In this document: in pieces, positions 6,210 to 12,783 of the stretch
Layout: every line of letters begins with the position of its first letter
Numbering within the stretch: position 1 is the first letter of the stretch
Made by a program: the position numbers and the translations under genes
NCBI GenBank assembly: GCA_036823295.1
Contig: DAISGD010000064.1
Coordinates: 1 to 17,829, forward strand
Direction: 5' to 3'
DNA: 17,829 nucleotides
From: UBA4742 sp002403895
GTDB lineage: Bacteria > Actinomycetota > Acidimicrobiia > Acidimicrobiales > Acidimicrobilacustridaceae
The notes under the pieces: model-generated
What the model saw: only the letters and a program-made list of their open reading frames with translations
Databases searched by the model: none
What the model was told of the DNA's origin: nothing

Positions 6210-7412
6210 CTAGAGACGCTCGATGATCATGGCCATGCCCTGCCCGCCGCCGACGCACATGCTCTCCATGCCGATGGTCTTGTCGGCATCCTCGAGCCCG
6301 TTGATCAGCGTGGTCATGATGCGGGCGCCGGTCATGCCGAAGGGGTGACCCAGGGCGATGGCCCCACCGTTGACGTTGAGCTTGTCCCACGAGATGCCGA
6401 GGTGCTTCGCCGACGGGATGACCTGAGCGGCGAACGCCTCGTTGATCTCGACCAGGTCGATGTCGTCGATGGTCAGGCCGGCGCGGGCCATGGCCATGCG
6501 GCAGGCCTCGACAGGACCCATGCCCATGATCTCGGGGTTGACGCCGGTCACGCCGCTGGAGATGATGCGGGCAAGCGGCTTCAGGCCGAGTTCGGCGGCG
6601 CGGGTGTCGCTCATGACGATCACTGCGGCGGCACCGTCGTTCAGCGGGCAGGCGTTGCCGGCGGTGATCTTCCCGTCGGGGCGGAACACGGGCTTCAGGC
6701 CCGAGAGGCCTTCCACCGTGGTGCCGGGGCGGATGCCATCGTCCTTGGAGACCACGGTTCCGTCCGGTGTGGTGATAGGGGTGATCTCCCGGTCGAAGAA
6801 CCCGCGCTCGAGCGCGGCGGTGGCTCGCTGCTGGCTCTGCGCCGCGAACTCGTCCATCTCCTGGCGCGACACGTTCTCGAACTCGGCCACGTTCTCGGCC
6901 GTCTGGCCCATGGCGATGTAGGCGTCGGGCACGCCCTCGAGCGGTGCCCAGCCACCTTGGCCACCGGCGGTGCGAGCCGCGGTGCGGGCCTCGGCGTCAG
7001 CGAAGCGCACGTTGTGGGGGCCGGTGTCGGCGGCCCCGTTCATGTACCGGCTCACGGTCTCGACGCCGGCGGCGACGAAGATGTCACCCTCGCCGGCCTT
7101 GATGGCGTGGGCGGCCATGCGGATGGTCTGCAGCGAGGACGAGCAGTAACGGTTGACGGTTACGCCAGGCACGTCGGGCATGTCCGCCAGTAGGGCGACC
7201 ATGCGGCCGAGGTTGTACCCGGCCTCGCCGCCGGGCTGGCCGCTGCCCATGATGAGGTCCTCGACCAGGTTGCGGTCGATGGCGGGCACCTTCTCCAGTG
7301 CAGCGTTCACGATGGTGGCGGCCATATCGTCGGGTCGCACGTCCACCAGCGATCCCTTGACGGCACGACCGATCGGGCTGCGGGCAGTCGAGACGATGAC
7401 GGCTTCGGGCAT
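6210..7412 (-). CDS. Thiolase family protein (acetyl-CoA C-acyltransferase)
   Basis: A 400-residue thiolase. It has the nucleophile C90 in NRYCSSSLQT, NEAFA (324-328), H356 in GGAIALGHPFGMTGAR and the general-base C386 in CVGGGQG, so the active site is complete. It cleaves 3-ketoacyl-CoA with CoA, or runs the reverse condensation, in the cytosol. The VNRYCSSSLQT form, with Ser after the nucleophile, differs from the steroid-specific FadA5 type (CQCGSGQQ) and is closer to general beta-oxidation thiolases. The start is ATG 7412, preceded by AGGGGG with a 5-base gap; the open frame continues upstream for 32 codons without family similarity. Unlike most genes here, it has a leader and a strong Shine-Dalgarno. 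It faces away from the LLM at 7666 across a 253-bp divergent region. Confidence 0.93.
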   Translation of the reverse strand: MPEAVIVSTARSPIGRAVKGSLVDVRPDDMAATIVNAALEKVPAIDRNLVEDLIMGSGQPGGEAGYNLGRMVALLADMPDVPGVTVNRYCSSSLQTIRMAAHAIKAGEGDIFVAAGVETVSRYMNGAADTGPHNVRFADAEARTAARTAGGQGGWAPLEGVPDAYIAMGQTAENVAEFENVSRQEMDEFAAQSQQRATAALERGFFDREITPITTPDGTVVSKDDGIRPGTTVEGLSGLKPVFRPDGKITAGNACPLNDGAAAVIVMSDTRAAELGLKPLARIISSGVTGVNPEIMGMGPVEACRMAMARAGLTIDDIDLVEINEAFAAQVIPSAKHLGISWDKLNVNGGAIALGHPFGMTGARIMTTLINGLEDADKTIGMESMCVGGGQGMAMIIERL

Positions 7413-7540
7413 GTGATCCCCCTGGATCGCTGGGAACGCGGGCTCCAGAGCCCGGCTCGTCGGAAGGCGAAGATTCTCCCCCGTCCGCCCCCCATCGCGG
7501 AAATCCACGACCTTCTGATCGTCCGCCCCCCACCCGAACC

Positions 7541-7581
7541 GGCGTAGGAAACGGTCCTTGCTGGCGACCGTTTCCTACGCC
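7541..7581. repeat. Perfect 16-bp inverted repeat in the divergent thiolase/LLM intergenic region
   Basis: GGCGTAGGAAACGGTC (7541-7556) is exactly complementary to 7566-7581 around a 9-base loop. The loop and right arm contain CTGGCGAC, which also occurs in the hairpins at 9566 and 12507. The rest of the 253-bp region holds the thiolase Shine-Dalgarno, a 12-bp palindrome GCGGCCGGCCGC (7634-7645) and the operator at 7653. Confidence 0.6.
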
Positions 7582-7652
7582 AGTTGGAGAAATCGATGGC
7601 AAGGTCGGCTGCGGGACGGGTGGTCATGATGGCGCGGCCGGCCGCCAAGAAC

Positions 7653-7666
7653 TAGAACCTGTTCTA
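7653..7666. promoter_or_regulatory. KstR-like operator palindrome TAGAACCTGTTCTA
   Basis: Six-base arms TAGAAC / GTTCTA surround a 2-base centre. The last base is the A of the LLM start codon at 7666. This fits the AAC-N2-GTT core of the operator known for KstR, the TetR-type repressor of steroid catabolism in mycobacteria and rhodococci. TAGAAC lies 7 nt before the ATG, in the leaderless -10 position, so a bound repressor would cover both the -10 and the start codon. A second copy occurs at 13278-13291. Confidence 0.6.
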
Positions 7667-8667
7667 TGGCTCTCTCCATCATCCGCTTCGACATGCGGGC
7701 ACCCGGCCTCGAGCCGGCCGAGGCCCAACAGCTCTACGAAGCCAGCCTCGAGATGGGCGAATGGGCCGATGCCAGGGGCTTCGACATGCTCACCCTGTCG
7801 GAGCACCACGCCTCCGACGACGGCTATCTCCCGTCACCGTTGGTCCTGGCCGCCGCCATGGCCGCCCGCACCACCCGCATCAGTCTGTGGATCTCGGCGC
7901 TCCTCATGCCGTTGCACGACCCGATTCGTCTGGCTGAGGACCTGGCGGTGCTCGACCTCATCAGCAACGGCCGTCTCTCCATCGTGACTGGCCTGGGCTA
8001 TCGACCCATCGAGTACGAGATGATGGGAAAGGAGTGGGGCCGTCGCGGGCGACTCCTCGACGAGTGCCTCGACACCGTGCTCCAGGCCTGGACCGGCGAG
8101 CCGTTCGAGTACCGGGGCCGCACCGTCCAGGTGACGCCTCGCCCGGTGCAGCGACCGCACCCCACCATCATGATCGGCGGCGGGGGAGCAGCGGCGGCGA
8201 AGCGGGCCGCCCGCCTCGGGTTCAGCATGTTCCCGTCCATCGACGACCCCGAGCTGTACCGGATCTACCAGGCGGAGTGCGAACGGCTGGGCACCACCCC
8301 TGGGTTCGTGGGTCGTCCTGCCGGCCCCGGCACCCTGTTCGTGTCCGAGGACCCCGACCGCACCTGGGACCGCATCGGGCCCTACTTGCTCCACGACGCG
8401 GTGACCTACCGGACGTGGCAGCCCGAGGGTCAGCGGTCCCATGTCAAGGCCGACGCCACGTCGGTCGAGGAGCTGCGGGCCGAAGGCGTCTACCAGGTAC
8501 TCACCCCCGACGAGTGTGTGGCCGTGGCCGGGGAGATCGGCCCATTCGGAGCCATGACCCACCATCCTTTGTGCGGCGCCACACCCCCGGAGTACGGCTG
8601 GGAGTCGCTGGAGCTCTATGTGGATCAGGTGCTCCCCCGGGTTCGCAACGCCGTGCTCGACGACTGA
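7666..8667 (+). CDS. LLM class flavin-dependent oxidoreductase
   Basis: A 333-residue luciferase-like monooxygenase. It shows the N-terminal strand SIIRFDMRAP, GFDMLTLSEHHASD (39-52), a LDLISNGRLSIVTGLGY segment (97-113), PVQRPHPTIMIGGGG for the cofactor phosphate, and a C-terminal VDQVLPRVRN helix. The SEHH form is typical of the flavin/alkanal type LLM proteins rather than the PEHTHIP type of the neighbours at 2197 and 11626, so it may use reduced FMN and oxygen; F420 cannot be excluded. The ATG at 7666 lies directly at the end of a KstR-like palindrome with no room for a ribosome binding site, which implies a leaderless and repressible transcript. Only 40 bases separate it from the next LLM. 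The substrate is unknown, and the operator suggests a lipid- or steroid-related hydrophobic compound. Confidence 0.88.
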   Translation: MALSIIRFDMRAPGLEPAEAQQLYEASLEMGEWADARGFDMLTLSEHHASDDGYLPSPLVLAAAMAARTTRISLWISALLMPLHDPIRLAEDLAVLDLISNGRLSIVTGLGYRPIEYEMMGKEWGRRGRLLDECLDTVLQAWTGEPFEYRGRTVQVTPRPVQRPHPTIMIGGGGAAAAKRAARLGFSMFPSIDDPELYRIYQAECERLGTTPGFVGRPAGPGTLFVSEDPDRTWDRIGPYLLHDAVTYRTWQPEGQRSHVKADATSVEELRAEGVYQVLTPDECVAVAGEIGPFGAMTHHPLCGATPPEYGWESLELYVDQVLPRVRNAVLDD

Positions 8668-8707
8668 CCGAACGACGTTCCGACCTACTGACCCGCCAGG
8701 GATGACC

Positions 8708-9547
8708 ATGGATTTTGCCCTCACCTTCGGCCAGCTCAACCCCGCTTTCTTCCTTGACGTGGCTGTCGAGGCCGACCGGCTCGGCTTCGAGTCCATCTGG
8801 CTGCCCGAGCACCTCGTGTTGCCGGTGGAGATGCGGGGTCACCTGGTTCCCGGTGAGGAACATGCCCCGATCCCGGCCAGCACGCCGGTCTTCGATGCCG
8901 CCACCTACCTGGCCTTCGTGGCCGCTCGCACGGAGCGGATCCGGCTCGGCACGTTCGTCTACCTGCTCGGGATCCGTCATCCATTCGTTGGCGCCCGGGC
9001 CTTCGCCACCCTCGATGTGGTGTCCGGGGGCCGGTGCGAGGTGGGCGTCGGTGCCGGGTGGTTGGAGACCGAGTGGACCGCGGCCGGCCTCGACCCGACT
9101 ACCCGCGGGGCCCGACTTGATGAGGCCATCATCGTGTGCCGCCGGTTGTGGTCCGAGGAGGTGATCGAGCACCACGGAACGTTCTTCGACTTCGCCCCGG
9201 TGATGTTCGAGCCCAAGCCGATGCAGGCCCACCTGCCAGTGGTGGTGGGCGGCGAGAGCGGTCGGGCCCTGCGTCGGGCAGCCCAGCTGGGTGATGGCTG
9301 GATCGGCATGTTCCACACTCCCGAGACCGCCGGAGCCCAGGTCACTCGCCTGCGGGAGTTCGAAGCCGCCGCCGGACGCACGGAGTCCCCGTGCGCGGTC
9401 ACGGTGATGGGCACGGTCTCGTCCGAGGCGGACGTGGAGGCGTGGGAGGCGGCCGGTGTCGACCGGCTCATCGTCGTGCCGTGGCGGCGGTCCCCCGACG
9501 CCGTCGAAGCCATCACCGCTTTCGCCGGTCGCTTCATCCCCGCGTGA
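8708..9547 (+). CDS. LLM class F420-dependent oxidoreductase (TIGR03619-like)
   Basis: A 279-residue luciferase-like protein with GFESIWLPEHLVLPV (26-40), TERIRLGTFVYLL (75-87), TLDVVSGGRCEVGVGAGW (101-118) and LPVVVGGESGRALRRAAQLGDGW. These are hallmarks of the probable F420-dependent oxidoreductases. ATG 8708 is preferred because AGGG lies six bases upstream; ATG 8702, two codons earlier, overlaps that site. It follows the LLM at 7666 by 40 bases and is probably in the same transcript under the KstR-like operator. The tandem of two different LLM subtypes may form a two-step or two-component oxidation. It is followed by the repeated hairpin at 9566-9614. Confidence 0.88.
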   Translation: MDFALTFGQLNPAFFLDVAVEADRLGFESIWLPEHLVLPVEMRGHLVPGEEHAPIPASTPVFDAATYLAFVAARTERIRLGTFVYLLGIRHPFVGARAFATLDVVSGGRCEVGVGAGWLETEWTAAGLDPTTRGARLDEAIIVCRRLWSEEVIEHHGTFFDFAPVMFEPKPMQAHLPVVVGGESGRALRRAAQLGDGWIGMFHTPETAGAQVTRLREFEAAAGRTESPCAVTVMGTVSSEADVEAWEAAGVDRLIVVPWRRSPDAVEAITAFAGRFIPA

Positions 9548-9565
9548 TCCCCACCCGATCCCCCC

Positions 9566-9614
9566 GTTCTGGCGACGATGGTGTCCCCCTGGGGGGACCA
9601 GATCGTCGCCAGAA
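9566..9614. repeat. Repeated hairpin element, copy 1 (TTCTGGCGACGAT stem)
   Basis: Outer arms TTCTGGCGACGAT (9567-9579) and ATCGTCGCCAGAA (9602-9614) are perfectly complementary. An inner stem GTCCCCC / GGGGGAC (9583-9589 / 9592-9598) extends the structure. The same stem and the CTGGGGGG loop sequence recur at 12507-12556. It begins 18 bases after an LLM stop and ends 27 bases before the next gene. It may act as a terminator or attenuator; there is no U-tract. Confidence 0.65.
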
Positions 9615-9641
9615 TGCGGAGGACAGCCCAGAGGAGGCCCG

Positions 9642-10295
9642 GTGCCCGTCGACCTGACCGAGCTGGTTCATCCCGCTCACACCGCCATCGTCACCCAGGA
9701 ATGCCAGGGCGCGGTGATCGGAGCGAACGCCGCCCTTCCCCAGCTCGCGGAGATCGCCCACCGGTTGGCGGTCCCCAACATCGCCCGGTTGGTTCGTGCC
9801 GCTCGCGGGGCGGACGTCCCCGTCCTGCACTGTGTGGCCATGCGGCGCGACGACGGGAAGGGGTCGAACGCCAACGCTCGATTGTTCGTGGGTATGCTCA
9901 AGACCGGCGTCCCGCTGCGGCCGGGGACCGAGGCGGTGGAGGTCATCCCGGAGATCGGGGTGGAGCCCGGCGACCTGGTGCTGTCCCGGCTGCATGGGAT
10001 CGGGCCCATGGGGGGCACCGATCTCGACCCGGTGCTGCGCAACCTGGGTGTGCGCACGATCGTGGGCGTCGGCGTGTCGGTCAACGTGGCCATGCTCAAC
10101 TTCGCCATGGATGCGGTGAACCACGGGTACCAGTTCGTCATGCCCCGCGACGCGGTGGCCGGCATCCCGGAGGACTACGCCGATCAGGTGCTCGACCACA
10201 CCATCTCGCTGCTCGCCACCCTCCCCACCACCGACGAGGTGCTGACCGCCTGGTCGACAGCGATCGGGGCGTCGGGGGTCGAGGGCGAGTGCTGA
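9642..10295 (+). CDS. Isochorismatase-fold protein with substituted catalytic triad
   Basis: A 217-residue protein with the isochorismatase/cysteine-hydrolase fold: opening strand TAIVTQECQGAVIG (14-27), ADVPVLHCVAMRR (57-69), GDLVLSRLHGIGPMGGTDLD (110-129), VRTIVGVGVSVNVAML (137-152) and GYQFVMPRDAVAG (162-174). All three positions that normally form the Asp-Lys-Cys triad appear changed: Glu20 aligns with the Asp, Ser115/Arg116 with the Lys, and Ala150 with the Cys (NVA instead of NVC). It is therefore unlikely to hydrolyse amides or vinyl ethers by the usual mechanism. It could be a pseudoenzyme, a binding protein or a family with different chemistry. The GTG at 9642 has GAGGAGG a few bases upstream; longer in-frame starts would run through the hairpin. 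It may still be co-transcribed with the two LLM genes. Confidence 0.8.
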   Translation: MPVDLTELVHPAHTAIVTQECQGAVIGANAALPQLAEIAHRLAVPNIARLVRAARGADVPVLHCVAMRRDDGKGSNANARLFVGMLKTGVPLRPGTEAVEVIPEIGVEPGDLVLSRLHGIGPMGGTDLDPVLRNLGVRTIVGVGVSVNVAMLNFAMDAVNHGYQFVMPRDAVAGIPEDYADQVLDHTISLLATLPTTDEVLTAWSTAIGASGVEGEC

Positions 10296-10304
10296 TGCCG
10301 GGCG

Positions 10305-10880
10305 CTAGTTCTTGATGGGATTGCCGTCCGGGCCGACCACGAACCACACGCCACCCACGCCCTGCCCGCTGGCCTGTCCTTGCTGGCTGTCGCCGGAGTA
10401 GCGGTAGAGCGGGTGGCCGTTCACCGCTACCTGGCTGGTGCCGTCCGGCCGCTTGACCAGCGTGAACTTCCCGGGCGTGACCGGCACCCCATCGGCCACT
10501 CCGATGCCGATGCCGGTGAGAGGCGGCCAGACTGAGGCGCAGGCGTCGACGCAGGGGGAGGCGCCACCGTTGTCGCTGAGGAATGCGTACAGGACGAAGC
10601 CGGTCCCGTCGATCAGGACCGTGCCGACCGGCAGCGTCGCCTGATCGATGGTGGCCGTGCCCCCGGGGAGCGTGCCGGGGGTGGCGCCGGGAGGGCCCGT
10701 GGCGGCCGTTTCGGCCGGGGCGTCGGAGGTCGCGGAACTGACGGCGGGTGCTGCCGATTTCGACGAGCCGCAGCTAGCGACGAGCACCAGGCAGGCGATG
10801 CCGGCGACGAGGGCAATGGCCGGCGCCCAGATTTTCCGCACGGAGCCGAGGCGATCAGAGGAGGGGGCCCGAGGGGTCAT
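10305..10880 (-). CDS. Secreted lipoprotein of the COG4315 type (Lipoprotein_15 repeats)
   Basis: A 191-residue protein. Residues 16-36 form a lipoprotein signal (Arg/Lys, hydrophobic stretch, VAS-C37 lipobox), followed by a low-complexity Ser/Ala/Pro/Thr linker to about residue 75. The mature domain carries the family pattern with aromatic and acidic residues: GFVLYAFLSDNG (94-105), CVDACASVWPP (110-120) with two close cysteines, GHPLYRYSGDSQQGQ (155-169) and GGVWFVVGPDG (176-186). Family members are cell-surface lipoproteins of unknown function. The start is ATG 10880, seven bases after TACTCT and opposite the tetR gene; the longer frame to 11504 is antisense to tetR. It shares a 24-bp divergent promoter region with the TetR regulator, which may therefore control it. 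The gene ends nine bases from the stop of the convergent gene at 10295. Confidence 0.88.
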   Translation of the reverse strand: MTPRAPSSDRLGSVRKIWAPAIALVAGIACLVLVASCGSSKSAAPAVSSATSDAPAETAATGPPGATPGTLPGGTATIDQATLPVGTVLIDGTGFVLYAFLSDNGGASPCVDACASVWPPLTGIGIGVADGVPVTPGKFTLVKRPDGTSQVAVNGHPLYRYSGDSQQGQASGQGVGGVWFVVGPDGNPIKN

Positions 10881-10887
10881 CCTTCGG

Positions 10888-10897
10888 AGAGTAACCT
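10888..10897. promoter_or_regulatory. Overlapping divergent -10 elements (lipoprotein / tetR)
   Basis: On the plus strand, TAACCT (10892-10897) lies 7 nt before ATG 10905. On the minus strand, TACTCT (10888-10893) lies 7 nt before ATG 10880. The hexamers share two base pairs, so the polymerase can hardly occupy both promoters at once. Both transcripts would be leaderless. Confidence 0.55.
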
Positions 10898-10904
10898 CGA
10901 CCCG

Positions 10905-11612
10905 ATGACGCCTCCGCCCACCAGCGCCGATGCGACGACGCTCGCCGCGGCCGTGGATCCCGACGACGAGCTGCGGGCCGCCGACGGCCGGGTGCCGGGT
11001 CGGCGGGGTCGGGCCACCCGCCAGCGCCTGTTGGAGCGAACGGCGGAGATGCTGCAGACCAGCAACTACCGCGACCTCAAGGTGGTCGACATCGCTCGGG
11101 GTGCGGGCACATCCCCCGCCACCTTCTACCAGTACTTCCCTGAGGTCGAGTCGGCCATTCTCGTGCTGGCCGAGGAGATGGCGCTCGAGGGTTCGGCGCT
11201 CACGGCCATCGTGCATGACGGCACCTGGAAGGGTCGCAACGGCTACGGCACGGCTGAGGCTCTGGTCGACGGGTTCATGGGGTTCTGGGAAGACCACCGC
11301 TCGGTGATGCGGGTCGTGGACCTGGCCACCGAGGAGGGCGACCAGCGCTTCCGCAACATCCGCACCCGGCTGCTCAACGAGGTCGTGGTCGCGCTGGCCG
11401 ACGTGATCGCCCGGCTCCAGAAGGACGGCCGGCACCCCCCTGAGGTCGATCCCATGGCCGCCGCCGGAGTCCTGGTGGCCATGCTCGCCCACGTCGCCGC
11501 CCACCGCTACGGCTTCGAGTTCTGGGGCATCCGGACCGACGACACCCGCCGCAGCATGGCCCGCATCGTGTTCACCACGGTGACCGGCCAGAAGCCTCCG
11601 TCCGGCAGCTGA
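10905..11612 (+). CDS. TetR family transcriptional regulator
   Basis: A 235-residue regulator. After a disordered N-terminal extension of about 33 residues comes RRGRATRQRLLERTAEML, then the helix-turn-helix LKVVDIARGAGTSPATFYQYFPEVE (58-82), which is diagnostic of TetR repressors. The remaining 150 residues are the helical ligand-binding and dimerisation domain (LVDGFMGFWEDHRSVMRVVDLA ... AAGVLVAMLAHVAAHRYGFEFWG). It is expected to bind a small hydrophobic inducer. It starts at ATG 10905 in a leaderless arrangement and overlaps promoters with the divergent lipoprotein, suggesting autoregulation plus control of that gene. The LLM at 11626 begins 13 bases after its stop and is likely co-transcribed. 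No clear symmetric operator is visible in the 24-bp divergent region. It is not obviously KstR itself, so its link to the TAGAAC palindromes is unproven. Confidence 0.92.
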   Translation: MTPPPTSADATTLAAAVDPDDELRAADGRVPGRRGRATRQRLLERTAEMLQTSNYRDLKVVDIARGAGTSPATFYQYFPEVESAILVLAEEMALEGSALTAIVHDGTWKGRNGYGTAEALVDGFMGFWEDHRSVMRVVDLATEEGDQRFRNIRTRLLNEVVVALADVIARLQKDGRHPPEVDPMAAAGVLVAMLAHVAAHRYGFEFWGIRTDDTRRSMARIVFTTVTGQKPPSGS

Positions 11613-11625
11613 GCGACCACCGCCC

Positions 11626-12492
11626 GTGCTGTTCGGCGTTCTGCCCCCCTATCGCACCGGCGTCGTCGCCGACCCCGACTGGATGGTGGGCTTCGCCCGG
11701 GCCGTCGAGGATTGCGGCTTCGAGTCGCTCTATGTGGTCGAGCACGTCGCCGTGAAGGAGGGCTACGCGGCGACTTACCCCTACGCCACGGGTGGGCGCA
11801 TGCCCTTGCCCGACGACTGCCCCATCCCTGACCCGCTCGACCTGCTGGCCTTCCTCGCCGCCCACACCAGCCGCATCGTTTTGGCCACCGGCGTGCTGGT
11901 CTTGCCTGAGCACCAGGCACTGCCCCTGGCCAAGCGTCTGGCCACCATCGACGTGCTGTCGGGAGGGCGTCTGCGTCTGGGGATCGGCGTAGGGTGGATG
12001 CGCGAGGAGTTGGAGTCGGTGGGCATCGACTTCAGCACCCGGGGCGCCCGCACCGACGAGCTGATCCAGGCGCTACGGCTGATCTGGGCGTCGGATGTCG
12101 CCAACTTCCACGGTCGCCACATCCGCTTCGACGGCATGATCTCGCGGCCCCGGACGGCCCAGTTGGCGGGCGTGCCCATCCACATCGGGGGCCACTCGCC
12201 GGCGGCCGCCCGCCGGGCCGGCCGGTTTGGCGACGGCTTCCAACCCCTCGGCTTGGACGACAAGACCCTGGCCGAGCGGCTCCGCCTGGTGTGGGAGACG
12301 GCCGTGCACGAAGGCCGTGACCCTGACGCCATCGAGTTGTCTCTCGGCGGCCTGCTGGACACGGTCGACGCCGAGGCCATCGCCAAGGCCGAGCGGTTCG
12401 GGGCCACCCGAATGGTGCTGTCTACCCGCGACGGCGACCTCGACGTCGTACGGGGCCAGCTCGAGTCCTTCGCCGAGCGCTTCATCGCCTGA
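11626..12492 (+). CDS. LLM class F420-dependent oxidoreductase (TIGR03619-like)
   Basis: A 288-residue luciferase-like protein with GFESLYVVEHVAVKEG (31-46), TSRIVLATGVLVLPEH (81-96), TIDVLSGGRLRLGIGVGWM (107-125) and VPIHIGGHSPAAARRAGRFGDGF. The pattern matches the F420-dependent Rv2161c/Rv3079c type, with VEH in place of PEH. The GTG start at 11626 is 13 bases after the tetR stop. No Shine-Dalgarno is visible, and the frame does not extend sensibly upstream, so it is probably coupled to tetR. A regulator-enzyme pair of this kind often means that the enzyme's substrate or product is the regulator's ligand, but that is inference. The repeated hairpin at 12507-12556 begins 15 bases after the stop and may terminate the transcript. 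Confidence 0.88.
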   Translation: MLFGVLPPYRTGVVADPDWMVGFARAVEDCGFESLYVVEHVAVKEGYAATYPYATGGRMPLPDDCPIPDPLDLLAFLAAHTSRIVLATGVLVLPEHQALPLAKRLATIDVLSGGRLRLGIGVGWMREELESVGIDFSTRGARTDELIQALRLIWASDVANFHGRHIRFDGMISRPRTAQLAGVPIHIGGHSPAAARRAGRFGDGFQPLGLDDKTLAERLRLVWETAVHEGRDPDAIELSLGGLLDTVDAEAIAKAERFGATRMVLSTRDGDLDVVRGQLESFAERFIA

Positions 12493-12506
12493 CCCCCGCT
12501 CCTCCG

Positions 12507-12556
12507 GTTCTGGCGACGATTTGGTGCGCTGGGGGGGACAAAATCGTCGCCAGAAC
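12507..12556. repeat. Repeated hairpin element, copy 2
   Basis: GTTCTGGCGACGATTT (12507-12522) and its exact complement (12541-12556) form a perfect 16-bp stem. CCTCC (12501-12505) and GGAGG (12561-12565) can extend it. The central CTGGGGGGGGACA matches copy 1 at 9566-9614. It starts soon after an LLM stop, like copy 1. Confidence 0.65.
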
Positions 12557-12583
12557 GGCGGGAGGGGATGACAGGATCGGCGG

Positions 12584-12783
12584 GTGGAACGATTTCTGCT
12601 CGACGACGTAGCGGCTAAGGAGATGTGCGACCGACTGGGCGTGGCCCTGCCGAGCGATCCCGACGAGGCCATCGCCGCCCTCGACAGGAGGTCTCGCCGA
12701 AGGTTCGCCGGGTGGCCGAACGGGCCGGCCTGCTCGGGGTGGGGTCCGACGGGCGGGCGCGCTTCACGCCCCGGGATCCGTAG
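12584..12783 (+). pseudogene. Small unknown gene interrupted by a -1 frameshift
   Basis: GTG 12584 opens a protein-like frame (VERFLLDDVAAKEMCDRLG ... DEAIAALDRR) that turns into Arg/Gly-rich shadow-like sequence after about 12691. From 12691 the -1 frame reads VSPKVRRVAERAGLLGVGSD ... RFTPRDP and stops at TAG 12781-12783. Joined, they make a plausible 66-residue protein, helical at both ends. The junction contains tandem AGG AGG codons. A single-base deletion, a sequencing error or recoding could explain it. I do not recognise the family. CAGGAT lies 6 nt before the GTG, a possible leaderless -10. Its 3' end overlaps the minus-strand gene at 12764-13159 by 20 bases. Confidence 0.45.

Noticed and set aside
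5469..7193. Plus-strand open frame of 574 codons
   Set aside because: It is antisense to the SDR and thiolase genes, whose catalytic motifs are complete. The translation is His/Gly/Asp-rich shadow sequence.
8669..8682. CGAACGACGTTCCG as a third KstR-like site
   Set aside because: The half-sites are separated by three bases rather than two and the outer T and A are missing, so it does not fit the motif of the other two sites.
10881..10904. Operator palindrome for the TetR protein in its own promoter
   Set aside because: Only three-base arms (GAG/CTC) can be paired, which is too little to claim an operator.
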